A DNA stretch of 64,000 bases, from assembly GCA_900893395.1 (NCBI GenBank), contig CAAHFI011910589.1, positions 1 through 64,000 of the forward strand. The letters are read 5' to 3'. The DNA is from Euglena gracilis (lineage: Eukaryota > Euglenozoa > Euglenophyceae > Euglenales > Euglenaceae). The translations under genes were made by a program, and so were the position numbers. The notes under the pieces were generated by a model. That model was not told where the DNA came from. It did not search any database and saw nothing but the letters and a program-made list of their open reading frames with translations. The stretch's first letter is position 1. Every line of letters starts with the position of its first letter. Positions 15,001 through 30,111 of the stretch are shown here, piece after piece.

Positions 15001-18000
15001 TCCTCGGAACGTCCTCTATCGATCTGTGCTAAAATTTTGTGGTGGGGGTCCTCGGTATGAAAGTTCGAGTGGTTGACTCCGGCAGGTCATGGAAGAGAAG
15101 GACGCTGGAATAGGGTACTATATTATTCCAGACTGGATATACCCTGCACACGGGACAGTTTACATTTTTTCGGTTCACGGCACCCAAAATCACTCCAAGT
15201 CTCCCCCAATTTGCCCCACCGAGGTCTCAAACACTCTTTGGGAGGTGCTCCGTCCGTTTTGGGGAGTTTGTAGCACATTTTTTTGGCCTTTGGGACCAAT
15301 GGACGGGCTGCAGCGCAGTATATCCATGGTACCCGTTTTGGCACCCTACGGGTGAGCAGCGCGACCACGGGCGCACCGTCGAAAAATGCGGGGGGGCCTC
15401 GTGAAATTGGGGGATGCAGGCCTTAAAATCAGCAGATTGTTGTTCCTCGGAACGTCCTCTATCGATCTGTGCTAAAATTTTGTGGTGGGGGTCCTCGGTA
15501 TGAAAGTTCGAGTGGTTGACTCCGGCAGGTCATGGAAGAGAAGGACGCTGGAATAGGGTACTATATTATTCCAGACTGGATATACCCTGCACACGGGACA
15601 GTTTACATTTTTTCGGTTCACGGCACCCAAAATCACTCCAAGTCTCCCCCAATTTGCCCCACCGAGGTCTCAAACACTCTTTGGGAGGTGCTCCGTCCGT
15701 TTTGGGGAGTTTGTAGCACATTTTTTTGGCCTTTGGGACCAATGGACGGGCTGCAGCGCAGTATATCCATGGTACCCGTTTTGGCACCCTACGGGTGAGC
15801 AGCGCGACCACGGGCGCACCGTCGAAAAATGCGGGGGGGCCTCGTGAAATTGGGGGATGCAGGCCTTAAAATCAGCAGATTGTTGTTCCTCGGAACGTCC
15901 TCTATCGATCTGTGCTAAAATTTTGTGGTGGGGGTCCTCGGTATGAAAGTTCGAGTGGTTGACTCCGGCAGGTCATGGAAGAGAAGGACGCTGGAATAGG
16001 GTACTATATTATTCCAGACTGGATATACCCTGCACACGGGACAGTTTACATTTTTTCGGTTCACGGCACCCAAAATCACTCCAAGTCTCCCCCAATTTGC
16101 CCCACCGAGGTCTCAAACACTCTTTGGGAGGTGCTCCGTCCGTTTTGGGGAGTTTGTAGCACATTTTTTTGGCCTTTGGGACCAATGGACGGGCTGCAGC
16201 GCAGTATATCCATGGTACCCGTTTTGGCACCCTACGGGTGAGCAGCGCGACCACGGGCGCACCGTCGAAAAATGCGGGGGGGCCTCGTGAAATTGGGGGA
16301 TGCAGGCCTTAAAATCAGCAGATTGTTGTTCCTCGGAACGTCCTCTATCGATCTGTGCTAAAATTTTGTGGTGGGGGTCCTCGGTATGAAAGTTCGAGTG
16401 GTTGACTCCGGCAGGTCATGGAAGAGAAGGACGCTGGAATAGGGTACTATATTATTCCAGACTGGATATACCCTGCACACGGGACAGTTTACATTTTTTC
16501 GGTTCACGGCACCCAAAATCACTCCAAGTCTCCCCCAATTTGCCCCACCGAGGTCTCAAACACTCTTTGGGAGGTGCTCCGTCCGTTTTGGGGAGTTTGT
16601 AGCACATTTTTTTGGCCTTTGGGACCAATGGACGGGCTGCAGCGCAGTATATCCATGGTACCCGTTTTGGCACCCTACGGGTGAGCAGCGCGACCACGGG
16701 CGCACCGTCGAAAAATGCGGGGGGGCCTCGTGAAATTGGGGGATGCAGGCCTTAAAATCAGCAGATTGTTGTTCCTCGGAACGTCCTCTATCGATCTGTG
16801 CTAAAATTTTGTGGTGGGGGTCCTCGGTATGAAAGTTCGAGTGGTTGACTCCGGCAGGTCATGGAAGAGAAGGACGCTGGAATAGGGTACTATATTATTC
16901 CAGACTGGATATACCCTGCACACGGGACAGTTTACATTTTTTCGGTTCACGGCACCCAAAATCACTCCAAGTCTCCCCCAATTTGCCCCACCGAGGTCTC
17001 AAACACTCTTTGGGAGGTGCTCCGTCCGTTTTGGGGAGTTTGTAGCACATTTTTTTGGCCTTTGGGACCAATGGACGGGCTGCAGCGCAGTATATCCATG
17101 GTACCCGTTTTGGCACCCTACGGGTGAGCAGCGCGACCACGGGCGCACCGTCGAAAAATGCGGGGGGGCCTCGTGAAATTGGGGGATGCAGGCCTTAAAA
17201 TCAGCAGATTGTTGTTCCTCGGAACGTCCTCTATCGATCTGTGCTAAAATTTTGTGGTGGGGGTCCTCGGTATGAAAGTTCGAGTGGTTGACTCCGGCAG
17301 GTCATGGAAGAGAAGGACGCTGGAATAGGGTACTATATTATTCCAGACTGGATATACCCTGCACACGGGACAGTTTACATTTTTTCGGTTCACGGCACCC
17401 AAAATCACTCCAAGTCTCCCCCAATTTGCCCCACCGAGGTCTCAAACACTCTTTGGGAGGTGCTCCGTCCGTTTTGGGGAGTTTGTAGCACATTTTTTTG
17501 GCCTTTGGGACCAATGGACGGGCTGCAGCGCAGTATATCCATGGTACCCGTTTTGGCACCCTACGGGTGAGCAGCGCGACCACGGGCGCACCGTCGAAAA
17601 ATGCGGGGGGGCCTCGTGAAATTGGGGGATGCAGGCCTTAAAATCAGCAGATTGTTGTTCCTCGGAACGTCCTCTATCGATCTGTGCTAAAATTTTGTGG
17701 TGGGGGTCCTCGGTATGAAAGTTCGAGTGGTTGACTCCGGCAGGTCATGGAAGAGAAGGACGCTGGAATAGGGTACTATATTATTCCAGACTGGATATAC
17801 CCTGCACACGGGACAGTTTACATTTTTTCGGTTCACGGCACCCAAAATCACTCCAAGTCTCCCCCAATTTGCCCCACCGAGGTCTCAAACACTCTTTGGG
17901 AGGTGCTCCGTCCGTTTTGGGGAGTTTGTAGCACATTTTTTTGGCCTTTGGGACCAATGGACGGGCTGCAGCGCAGTATATCCATGGTACCCGTTTTGGC

Positions 18001-21000
18001 ACCCTACGGGTGAGCAGCGCGACCACGGGCGCACCGTCGAAAAATGCGGGGGGGCCTCGTGAAATTGGGGGATGCAGGCCTTAAAATCAGCAGATTGTTG
18101 TTCCTCGGAACGTCCTCTATCGATCTGTGCTAAAATTTTGTGGTGGGGGTCCTCGGTATGAAAGTTCGAGTGGTTGACTCCGGCAGGTCATGGAAGAGAA
18201 GGACGCTGGAATAGGGTACTATATTATTCCAGACTGGATATACCCTGCACACGGGACAGTTTACATTTTTTCGGTTCACGGCACCCAAAATCACTCCAAG
18301 TCTCCCCCAATTTGCCCCACCGAGGTCTCAAACACTCTTTGGGAGGTGCTCCGTCCGTTTTGGGGAGTTTGTAGCACATTTTTTTGGCCTTTGGGACCAA
18401 TGGACGGGCTGCAGCGCAGTATATCCATGGTACCCGTTTTGGCACCCTACGGGTGAGCAGCGCGACCACGGGCGCACCGTCGAAAAATGCGGGGGGGCCT
18501 CGTGAAATTGGGGGATGCAGGCCTTAAAATCAGCAGATTGTTGTTCCTCGGAACGTCCTCTATCGATCTGTGCTAAAATTTTGTGGTGGGGGTCCTCGGT
18601 ATGAAAGTTCGAGTGGTTGACTCCGGCAGGTCATGGAAGAGAAGGACGCTGGAATAGGGTACTATATTATTCCAGACTGGATATACCCTGCACACGGGAC
18701 AGTTTACATTTTTTCGGTTCACGGCACCCAAAATCACTCCAAGTCTCCCCCAATTTGCCCCACCGAGGTCTCAAACACTCTTTGGGAGGTGCTCCGTCCG
18801 TTTTGGGGAGTTTGTAGCACATTTTTTTGGCCTTTGGGACCAATGGACGGGCTGCAGCGCAGTATATCCATGGTACCCGTTTTGGCACCCTACGGGTGAG
18901 CAGCGCGACCACGGGCGCACCGTCGAAAAATGCGGGGGGGCCTCGTGAAATTGGGGGATGCAGGCCTTAAAATCAGCAGATTGTTGTTCCTCGGAACGTC
19001 CTCTATCGATCTGTGCTAAAATTTTGTGGTGGGGGTCCTCGGTATGAAAGTTCGAGTGGTTGACTCCGGCAGGTCATGGAAGAGAAGGACGCTGGAATAG
19101 GGTACTATATTATTCCAGACTGGATATACCCTGCACACGGGACAGTTTACATTTTTTCGGTTCACGGCACCCAAAATCACTCCAAGTCTCCCCCAATTTG
19201 CCCCACCGAGGTCTCAAACACTCTTTGGGAGGTGCTCCGTCCGTTTTGGGGAGTTTGTAGCACATTTTTTTGGCCTTTGGGACCAATGGACGGGCTGCAG
19301 CGCAGTATATCCATGGTACCCGTTTTGGCACCCTACGGGTGAGCAGCGCGACCACGGGCGCACCGTCGAAAAATGCGGGGGGGCCTCGTGAAATTGGGGG
19401 ATGCAGGCCTTAAAATCAGCAGATTGTTGTTCCTCGGAACGTCCTCTATCGATCTGTGCTAAAATTTTGTGGTGGGGGTCCTCGGTATGAAAGTTCGAGT
19501 GGTTGACTCCGGCAGGTCATGGAAGAGAAGGACGCTGGAATAGGGTACTATATTATTCCAGACTGGATATACCCTGCACACGGGACAGTTTACATTTTTT
19601 CGGTTCACGGCACCCAAAATCACTCCAAGTCTCCCCCAATTTGCCCCACCGAGGTCTCAAACACTCTTTGGGAGGTGCTCCGTCCGTTTTGGGGAGTTTG
19701 TAGCACATTTTTTTGGCCTTTGGGACCAATGGACGGGCTGCAGCGCAGTATATCCATGGTACCCGTTTTGGCACCCTACGGGTGAGCAGCGCGACCACGG
19801 GCGCACCGTCGAAAAATGCGGGGGGGCCTCGTGAAATTGGGGGATGCAGGCCTTAAAATCAGCAGATTGTTGTTCCTCGGAACGTCCTCTATCGATCTGT
19901 GCTAAAATTTTGTGGTGGGGGTCCTCGGTATGAAAGTTCGAGTGGTTGACTCCGGCAGGTCATGGAAGAGAAGGACGCTGGAATAGGGTACTATATTATT
20001 CCAGACTGGATATACCCTGCACACGGGACAGTTTACATTTTTTCGGTTCACGGCACCCAAAATCACTCCAAGTCTCCCCCAATTTGCCCCACCGAGGTCT
20101 CAAACACTCTTTGGGAGGTGCTCCGTCCGTTTTGGGGAGTTTGTAGCACATTTTTTTGGCCTTTGGGACCAATGGACGGGCTGCAGCGCAGTATATCCAT
20201 GGTACCCGTTTTGGCACCCTACGGGTGAGCAGCGCGACCACGGGCGCACCGTCGAAAAATGCGGGGGGGCCTCGTGAAATTGGGGGATGCAGGCCTTAAA
20301 ATCAGCAGATTGTTGTTCCTCGGAACGTCCTCTATCGATCTGTGCTAAAATTTTGTGGTGGGGGTCCTCGGTATGAAAGTTCGAGTGGTTGACTCCGGCA
20401 GGTCATGGAAGAGAAGGACGCTGGAATAGGGTACTATATTATTCCAGACTGGATATACCCTGCACACGGGACAGTTTACATTTTTTCGGTTCACGGCACC
20501 CAAAATCACTCCAAGTCTCCCCCAATTTGCCCCACCGAGGTCTCAAACACTCTTTGGGAGGTGCTCCGTCCGTTTTGGGGAGTTTGTAGCACATTTTTTT
20601 GGCCTTTGGGACCAATGGACGGGCTGCAGCGCAGTATATCCATGGTACCCGTTTTGGCACCCTACGGGTGAGCAGCGCGACCACGGGCGCACCGTCGAAA
20701 AATGCGGGGGGGCCTCGTGAAATTGGGGGATGCAGGCCTTAAAATCAGCAGATTGTTGTTCCTCGGAACGTCCTCTATCGATCTGTGCTAAAATTTTGTG
20801 GTGGGGGTCCTCGGTATGAAAGTTCGAGTGGTTGACTCCGGCAGGTCATGGAAGAGAAGGACGCTGGAATAGGGTACTATATTATTCCAGACTGGATATA
20901 CCCTGCACACGGGACAGTTTACATTTTTTCGGTTCACGGCACCCAAAATCACTCCAAGTCTCCCCCAATTTGCCCCACCGAGGTCTCAAACACTCTTTGG

Positions 21001-24000
21001 GAGGTGCTCCGTCCGTTTTGGGGAGTTTGTAGCACATTTTTTTGGCCTTTGGGACCAATGGACGGGCTGCAGCGCAGTATATCCATGGTACCCGTTTTGG
21101 CACCCTACGGGTGAGCAGCGCGACCACGGGCGCACCGTCGAAAAATGCGGGGGGGCCTCGTGAAATTGGGGGATGCAGGCCTTAAAATCAGCAGATTGTT
21201 GTTCCTCGGAACGTCCTCTATCGATCTGTGCTAAAATTTTGTGGTGGGGGTCCTCGGTATGAAAGTTCGAGTGGTTGACTCCGGCAGGTCATGGAAGAGA
21301 AGGACGCTGGAATAGGGTACTATATTATTCCAGACTGGATATACCCTGCACACGGGACAGTTTACATTTTTTCGGTTCACGGCACCCAAAATCACTCCAA
21401 GTCTCCCCCAATTTGCCCCACCGAGGTCTCAAACACTCTTTGGGAGGTGCTCCGTCCGTTTTGGGGAGTTTGTAGCACATTTTTTTGGCCTTTGGGACCA
21501 ATGGACGGGCTGCAGCGCAGTATATCCATGGTACCCGTTTTGGCACCCTACGGGTGAGCAGCGCGACCACGGGCGCACCGTCGAAAAATGCGGGGGGGCC
21601 TCGTGAAATTGGGGGATGCAGGCCTTAAAATCAGCAGATTGTTGTTCCTCGGAACGTCCTCTATCGATCTGTGCTAAAATTTTGTGGTGGGGGTCCTCGG
21701 TATGAAAGTTCGAGTGGTTGACTCCGGCAGGTCATGGAAGAGAAGGACGCTGGAATAGGGTACTATATTATTCCAGACTGGATATACCCTGCACACGGGA
21801 CAGTTTACATTTTTTCGGTTCACGGCACCCAAAATCACTCCAAGTCTCCCCCAATTTGCCCCACCGAGGTCTCAAACACTCTTTGGGAGGTGCTCCGTCC
21901 GTTTTGGGGAGTTTGTAGCACATTTTTTTGGCCTTTGGGACCAATGGACGGGCTGCAGCGCAGTATATCCATGGTACCCGTTTTGGCACCCTACGGGTGA
22001 GCAGCGCGACCACGGGCGCACCGTCGAAAAATGCGGGGGGGCCTCGTGAAATTGGGGGATGCAGGCCTTAAAATCAGCAGATTGTTGTTCCTCGGAACGT
22101 CCTCTATCGATCTGTGCTAAAATTTTGTGGTGGGGGTCCTCGGTATGAAAGTTCGAGTGGTTGACTCCGGCAGGTCATGGAAGAGAAGGACGCTGGAATA
22201 GGGTACTATATTATTCCAGACTGGATATACCCTGCACACGGGACAGTTTACATTTTTTCGGTTCACGGCACCCAAAATCACTCCAAGTCTCCCCCAATTT
22301 GCCCCACCGAGGTCTCAAACACTCTTTGGGAGGTGCTCCGTCCGTTTTGGGGAGTTTGTAGCACATTTTTTTGGCCTTTGGGACCAATGGACGGGCTGCA
22401 GCGCAGTATATCCATGGTACCCGTTTTGGCACCCTACGGGTGAGCAGCGCGACCACGGGCGCACCGTCGAAAAATGCGGGGGGGCCTCGTGAAATTGGGG
22501 GATGCAGGCCTTAAAATCAGCAGATTGTTGTTCCTCGGAACGTCCTCTATCGATCTGTGCTAAAATTTTGTGGTGGGGGTCCTCGGTATGAAAGTTCGAG
22601 TGGTTGACTCCGGCAGGTCATGGAAGAGAAGGACGCTGGAATAGGGTACTATATTATTCCAGACTGGATATACCCTGCACACGGGACAGTTTACATTTTT
22701 TCGGTTCACGGCACCCAAAATCACTCCAAGTCTCCCCCAATTTGCCCCACCGAGGTCTCAAACACTCTTTGGGAGGTGCTCCGTCCGTTTTGGGGAGTTT
22801 GTAGCACATTTTTTTGGCCTTTGGGACCAATGGACGGGCTGCAGCGCAGTATATCCATGGTACCCGTTTTGGCACCCTACGGGTGAGCAGCGCGACCACG
22901 GGCGCACCGTCGAAAAATGCGGGGGGGCCTCGTGAAATTGGGGGATGCAGGCCTTAAAATCAGCAGATTGTTGTTCCTCGGAACGTCCTCTATCGATCTG
23001 TGCTAAAATTTTGTGGTGGGGGTCCTCGGTATGAAAGTTCGAGTGGTTGACTCCGGCAGGTCATGGAAGAGAAGGACGCTGGAATAGGGTACTATATTAT
23101 TCCAGACTGGATATACCCTGCACACGGGACAGTTTACATTTTTTCGGTTCACGGCACCCAAAATCACTCCAAGTCTCCCCCAATTTGCCCCACCGAGGTC
23201 TCAAACACTCTTTGGGAGGTGCTCCGTCCGTTTTGGGGAGTTTGTAGCACATTTTTTTGGCCTTTGGGACCAATGGACGGGCTGCAGCGCAGTATATCCA
23301 TGGTACCCGTTTTGGCACCCTACGGGTGAGCAGCGCGACCACGGGCGCACCGTCGAAAAATGCGGGGGGGCCTCGTGAAATTGGGGGATGCAGGCCTTAA
23401 AATCAGCAGATTGTTGTTCCTCGGAACGTCCTCTATCGATCTGTGCTAAAATTTTGTGGTGGGGGTCCTCGGTATGAAAGTTCGAGTGGTTGACTCCGGC
23501 AGGTCATGGAAGAGAAGGACGCTGGAATAGGGTACTATATTATTCCAGACTGGATATACCCTGCACACGGGACAGTTTACATTTTTTCGGTTCACGGCAC
23601 CCAAAATCACTCCAAGTCTCCCCCAATTTGCCCCACCGAGGTCTCAAACACTCTTTGGGAGGTGCTCCGTCCGTTTTGGGGAGTTTGTAGCACATTTTTT
23701 TGGCCTTTGGGACCAATGGACGGGCTGCAGCGCAGTATATCCATGGTACCCGTTTTGGCACCCTACGGGTGAGCAGCGCGACCACGGGCGCACCGTCGAA
23801 AAATGCGGGGGGGCCTCGTGAAATTGGGGGATGCAGGCCTTAAAATCAGCAGATTGTTGTTCCTCGGAACGTCCTCTATCGATCTGTGCTAAAATTTTGT
23901 GGTGGGGGTCCTCGGTATGAAAGTTCGAGTGGTTGACTCCGGCAGGTCATGGAAGAGAAGGACGCTGGAATAGGGTACTATATTATTCCAGACTGGATAT

Positions 24001-27000
24001 ACCCTGCACACGGGACAGTTTACATTTTTTCGGTTCACGGCACCCAAAATCACTCCAAGTCTCCCCCAATTTGCCCCACCGAGGTCTCAAACACTCTTTG
24101 GGAGGTGCTCCGTCCGTTTTGGGGAGTTTGTAGCACATTTTTTTGGCCTTTGGGACCAATGGACGGGCTGCAGCGCAGTATATCCATGGTACCCGTTTTG
24201 GCACCCTACGGGTGAGCAGCGCGACCACGGGCGCACCGTCGAAAAATGCGGGGGGGCCTCGTGAAATTGGGGGATGCAGGCCTTAAAATCAGCAGATTGT
24301 TGTTCCTCGGAACGTCCTCTATCGATCTGTGCTAAAATTTTGTGGTGGGGGTCCTCGGTATGAAAGTTCGAGTGGTTGACTCCGGCAGGTCATGGAAGAG
24401 AAGGACGCTGGAATAGGGTACTATATTATTCCAGACTGGATATACCCTGCACACGGGACAGTTTACATTTTTTCGGTTCACGGCACCCAAAATCACTCCA
24501 AGTCTCCCCCAATTTGCCCCACCGAGGTCTCAAACACTCTTTGGGAGGTGCTCCGTCCGTTTTGGGGAGTTTGTAGCACATTTTTTTGGCCTTTGGGACC
24601 AATGGACGGGCTGCAGCGCAGTATATCCATGGTACCCGTTTTGGCACCCTACGGGTGAGCAGCGCGACCACGGGCGCACCGTCGAAAAATGCGGGGGGGC
24701 CTCGTGAAATTGGGGGATGCAGGCCTTAAAATCAGCAGATTGTTGTTCCTCGGAACGTCCTCTATCGATCTGTGCTAAAATTTTGTGGTGGGGGTCCTCG
24801 GTATGAAAGTTCGAGTGGTTGACTCCGGCAGGTCATGGAAGAGAAGGACGCTGGAATAGGGTACTATATTATTCCAGACTGGATATACCCTGCACACGGG
24901 ACAGTTTACATTTTTTCGGTTCACGGCACCCAAAATCACTCCAAGTCTCCCCCAATTTGCCCCACCGAGGTCTCAAACACTCTTTGGGAGGTGCTCCGTC
25001 CGTTTTGGGGAGTTTGTAGCACATTTTTTTGGCCTTTGGGACCAATGGACGGGCTGCAGCGCAGTATATCCATGGTACCCGTTTTGGCACCCTACGGGTG
25101 AGCAGCGCGACCACGGGCGCACCGTCGAAAAATGCGGGGGGGCCTCGTGAAATTGGGGGATGCAGGCCTTAAAATCAGCAGATTGTTGTTCCTCGGAACG
25201 TCCTCTATCGATCTGTGCTAAAATTTTGTGGTGGGGGTCCTCGGTATGAAAGTTCGAGTGGTTGACTCCGGCAGGTCATGGAAGAGAAGGACGCTGGAAT
25301 AGGGTACTATATTATTCCAGACTGGATATACCCTGCACACGGGACAGTTTACATTTTTTCGGTTCACGGCACCCAAAATCACTCCAAGTCTCCCCCAATT
25401 TGCCCCACCGAGGTCTCAAACACTCTTTGGGAGGTGCTCCGTCCGTTTTGGGGAGTTTGTAGCACATTTTTTTGGCCTTTGGGACCAATGGACGGGCTGC
25501 AGCGCAGTATATCCATGGTACCCGTTTTGGCACCCTACGGGTGAGCAGCGCGACCACGGGCGCACCGTCGAAAAATGCGGGGGGGCCTCGTGAAATTGGG
25601 GGATGCAGGCCTTAAAATCAGCAGATTGTTGTTCCTCGGAACGTCCTCTATCGATCTGTGCTAAAATTTTGTGGTGGGGGTCCTCGGTATGAAAGTTCGA
25701 GTGGTTGACTCCGGCAGGTCATGGAAGAGAAGGACGCTGGAATAGGGTACTATATTATTCCAGACTGGATATACCCTGCACACGGGACAGTTTACATTTT
25801 TTCGGTTCACGGCACCCAAAATCACTCCAAGTCTCCCCCAATTTGCCCCACCGAGGTCTCAAACACTCTTTGGGAGGTGCTCCGTCCGTTTTGGGGAGTT
25901 TGTAGCACATTTTTTTGGCCTTTGGGACCAATGGACGGGCTGCAGCGCAGTATATCCATGGTACCCGTTTTGGCACCCTACGGGTGAGCAGCGCGACCAC
26001 GGGCGCACCGTCGAAAAATGCGGGGGGGCCTCGTGAAATTGGGGGATGCAGGCCTTAAAATCAGCAGATTGTTGTTCCTCGGAACGTCCTCTATCGATCT
26101 GTGCTAAAATTTTGTGGTGGGGGTCCTCGGTATGAAAGTTCGAGTGGTTGACTCCGGCAGGTCATGGAAGAGAAGGACGCTGGAATAGGGTACTATATTA
26201 TTCCAGACTGGATATACCCTGCACACGGGACAGTTTACATTTTTTCGGTTCACGGCACCCAAAATCACTCCAAGTCTCCCCCAATTTGCCCCACCGAGGT
26301 CTCAAACACTCTTTGGGAGGTGCTCCGTCCGTTTTGGGGAGTTTGTAGCACATTTTTTTGGCCTTTGGGACCAATGGACGGGCTGCAGCGCAGTATATCC
26401 ATGGTACCCGTTTTGGCACCCTACGGGTGAGCAGCGCGACCACGGGCGCACCGTCGAAAAATGCGGGGGGGCCTCGTGAAATTGGGGGATGCAGGCCTTA
26501 AAATCAGCAGATTGTTGTTCCTCGGAACGTCCTCTATCGATCTGTGCTAAAATTTTGTGGTGGGGGTCCTCGGTATGAAAGTTCGAGTGGTTGACTCCGG
26601 CAGGTCATGGAAGAGAAGGACGCTGGAATAGGGTACTATATTATTCCAGACTGGATATACCCTGCACACGGGACAGTTTACATTTTTTCGGTTCACGGCA
26701 CCCAAAATCACTCCAAGTCTCCCCCAATTTGCCCCACCGAGGTCTCAAACACTCTTTGGGAGGTGCTCCGTCCGTTTTGGGGAGTTTGTAGCACATTTTT
26801 TTGGCCTTTGGGACCAATGGACGGGCTGCAGCGCAGTATATCCATGGTACCCGTTTTGGCACCCTACGGGTGAGCAGCGCGACCACGGGCGCACCGTCGA
26901 AAAATGCGGGGGGGCCTCGTGAAATTGGGGGATGCAGGCCTTAAAATCAGCAGATTGTTGTTCCTCGGAACGTCCTCTATCGATCTGTGCTAAAATTTTG

Positions 27001-28344
27001 TGGTGGGGGTCCTCGGTATGAAAGTTCGAGTGGTTGACTCCGGCAGGTCATGGAAGAGAAGGACGCTGGAATAGGGTACTATATTATTCCAGACTGGATA
27101 TACCCTGCACACGGGACAGTTTACATTTTTTCGGTTCACGGCACCCAAAATCACTCCAAGTCTCCCCCAATTTGCCCCACCGAGGTCTCAAACACTCTTT
27201 GGGAGGTGCTCCGTCCGTTTTGGGGAGTTTGTAGCACATTTTTTTGGCCTTTGGGACCAATGGACGGGCTGCAGCGCAGTATATCCATGGTACCCGTTTT
27301 GGCACCCTACGGGTGAGCAGCGCGACCACGGGCGCACCGTCGAAAAATGCGGGGGGGCCTCGTGAAATTGGGGGATGCAGGCCTTAAAATCAGCAGATTG
27401 TTGTTCCTCGGAACGTCCTCTATCGATCTGTGCTAAAATTTTGTGGTGGGGGTCCTCGGTATGAAAGTTCGAGTGGTTGACTCCGGCAGGTCATGGAAGA
27501 GAAGGACGCTGGAATAGGGTACTATATTATTCCAGACTGGATATACCCTGCACACGGGACAGTTTACATTTTTTCGGTTCACGGCACCCAAAATCACTCC
27601 AAGTCTCCCCCAATTTGCCCCACCGAGGTCTCAAACACTCTTTGGGAGGTGCTCCGTCCGTTTTGGGGAGTTTGTAGCACATTTTTTTGGCCTTTGGGAC
27701 CAATGGACGGGCTGCAGCGCAGTATATCCATGGTACCCGTTTTGGCACCCTACGGGTGAGCAGCGCGACCACGGGCGCACCGTCGAAAAATGCGGGGGGG
27801 CCTCGTGAAATTGGGGGATGCAGGCCTTAAAATCAGCAGATTGTTGTTCCTCGGAACGTCCTCTATCGATCTGTGCTAAAATTTTGTGGTGGGGGTCCTC
27901 GGTATGAAAGTTCGAGTGGTTGACTCCGGCAGGTCATGGAAGAGAAGGACGCTGGAATAGGGTACTATATTATTCCAGACTGGATATACCCTGCACACGG
28001 GACAGTTTACATTTTTTCGGTTCACGGCACCCAAAATCACTCCAAGTCTCCCCCAATTTGCCCCACCGAGGTCTCAAACACTCTTTGGGAGGTGCTCCGT
28101 CCGTTTTGGGGAGTTTGTAGCACATTTTTTTGGCCTTTGGGACCAATGGACGGGCTGCAGCGCAGTATATCCATGGTACCCGTTTTGGCACCCTACGGGT
28201 GAGCAGCGCGACCACGGGCGCACCGTCGAAAAATGCGGGGGGCCTCGTGAAATTGGGGGATGCAGGCCTTAAAATCAGCAGATTGTTGTTCCTCGGAACG
28301 TCCTCTATCGATCTGTGCTAAAATTTTGTGGTGGGGGTCCTCGG
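3098..28344 (+). repeat. Homogenised core of the satellite, 57 units
   Basis: This stretch is exactly 57 units long: 53 of 443 bp and 4 of 442 bp. The short ones are at 4870-5311, 5312-5753, 9741-10182 and 27903-28344, and those I checked have lost one G from a G-run. I saw no substitution among the copies I compared by eye. Such uniformity means either very recent amplification and homogenisation, or an assembly consensus laid over many copies. Confidence 0.92.
3816..3838 (+). other. Hairpin with splice-donor-like edge in each satellite unit (representative copy)
   Basis: ACCCGT (unit 276-281) and ACGGGT (293-298) are perfect reverse complements around an 11-nt loop. The 3' arm overlaps GTGAGC (297-302), a good match to a spliceosomal 5' splice site. 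A second short stem (GGCCT 340-344 with AGGCC 363-367) and an AATTTTGTGG stretch (421-430), which loosely resembles an Sm-binding site, follow downstream. The hairpin is certain; any RNA function is speculation. Confidence 0.5.
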
Positions 28345-30111
28345 TATGAAAGTTCGAGTGGTTGACTCCGGCAGGTCATGGAAGAGAAGGACGCTGGAAT
28401 AGGGTACTATATTATTCCAGACTGGATATACCCTGCACACGGGACAGTTTACATTTTTTCGGTTCACGGCACCCAAAATCACTCCAAGTCTCCCCCAATT
28501 TGCCCCACCGAGGTCTCAAACACTCTTTGGGAGGTGCTCCGTCCGTTTTGGGGAGTTTGTAGCACATTTTTTTGGCCTTTGGGACCAATGGACGGGCTGC
28601 AGCGCAGTATATCCATGGTACCCGTTTTGGCACCCTACGGGTGAGCAGCGCGACCACGGGCGCACCGTCGAAAAATGCGGGGGGCCTCGTGAAATTGGGG
28701 ATGCAGGCCTTAAAATCAGCAGATTGTTGTTCCTCGGAACGTCCTCTATCGATCTGTGCTAAAATTTTGTGGTGGGGTCCTCGGTATGAAAGTTCGAGTG
28801 GTTGACTCCGGCAGGTCATGGAAGAGAAGGACGCTGGAATAGGGTACTATATTATTCCAGACTGGATATACCCTGCACACGGGACAGTTTACATTTTTTC
28901 GGTTCACGGCACCCAAAATCACTCCAAGTCTCCCCCAATTTGCCCCACCGAGGTCTCAAACACTCTTTGGGAGGTGCTCCGTCCGTTTTGGGGAGTTTGT
29001 AGCACATTTTTTTGGCCTTTGGGACCAATGGACGGGCTGCAGCGCAGTATATCCATGGTACCCGTTTTGGCACCCTACGGGTGAGCAGCGCGACCACGGG
29101 CGCACCGTCGAAAAATGCGGGGGGGCCTCGTGAAATTGGGGGATGCAGGCCTTAAAATCAGCAGATTGTTGTTCCTCGGAACGTCCTCTATCGATCTGTG
29201 CTAAAATTTTGTGGTGGGGGTCCTCGGTATGAAAGTTCGAGTGGTTGACTCCGGCAGGTCATGGAAGAGAAGGACGCTGGAATAGGGTACTATATTATTC
29301 CAGACTGGATATACCCTGCACACGGGACAGTTTACATTTTTTCGGTTCACGGCACCCAAAATCACTCCAAGTCTCCCCAATTTGCCCACCGAGGTCTCAA
29401 ACACTCTTTGGGAGGTGCTCCGTCCGTTTTGGGGAGTTTGTAGCACATTTTTTTGGCCTTTGGGACCAATGGACGGGCTGCAGCGCAGTATATCCATGGT
29501 ACCCGTTTTGGCACCCTACGGGTGAGCAGCGCGACCACGGGCGCACCGTCGAAAAATGCGGGGGGGCCTCGTGAAATTGGGGGATGCAGGCCTTAAAATC
29601 AGCAGATTGTTGTTCCTCGGAACGTCCTCTATCGATCTGTGCTAAAATTTTGTGGTGGGGGTCCTCGGTATGAAAGTTCGAGTGGTTGACTCCGGCAGGT
29701 CATGGAAGAGAAGGACGCTGGAATAGGGTACTATATTATTCCAGACTGGATATACCCTGCACACGGGACAGTTTACATTTTTTCGGTTCACGGCACCCAA
29801 AATCACTCCAAGTCTCCCCCAATTTGCCCCACCGAGGTCTCAAACACTCTTTGGGAGGTGCTCCGTCCGTTTTGGGGAGTTTGTAGCACATTTTTTTGGC
29901 CTTTGGGACCAATGGACGGGCTGCAGCGCAGTATATCCATGGTACCCGTTTTGGCACCCTACGGGTGAGCAGCGCGACCACGGGCGCACCGTCGAAAAAT
30001 GCGGGGGGGCCTCGTGAAATTGGGGGATGCAGGCCTTAAAATCAGCAGATTGTTGTTCCTCGGAACGTCCTCTATCGATCTGTGCTAAAATTTTGTGGTG
30101 GGGGTCCTCGG
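28345..30111 (+). repeat. Transition units of the satellite
   Basis: Four units of 440, 443, 441 and 443 bp lie between the uniform core and the indel-rich block. Losses are again single bases in G- and C-runs. Confidence 0.85.
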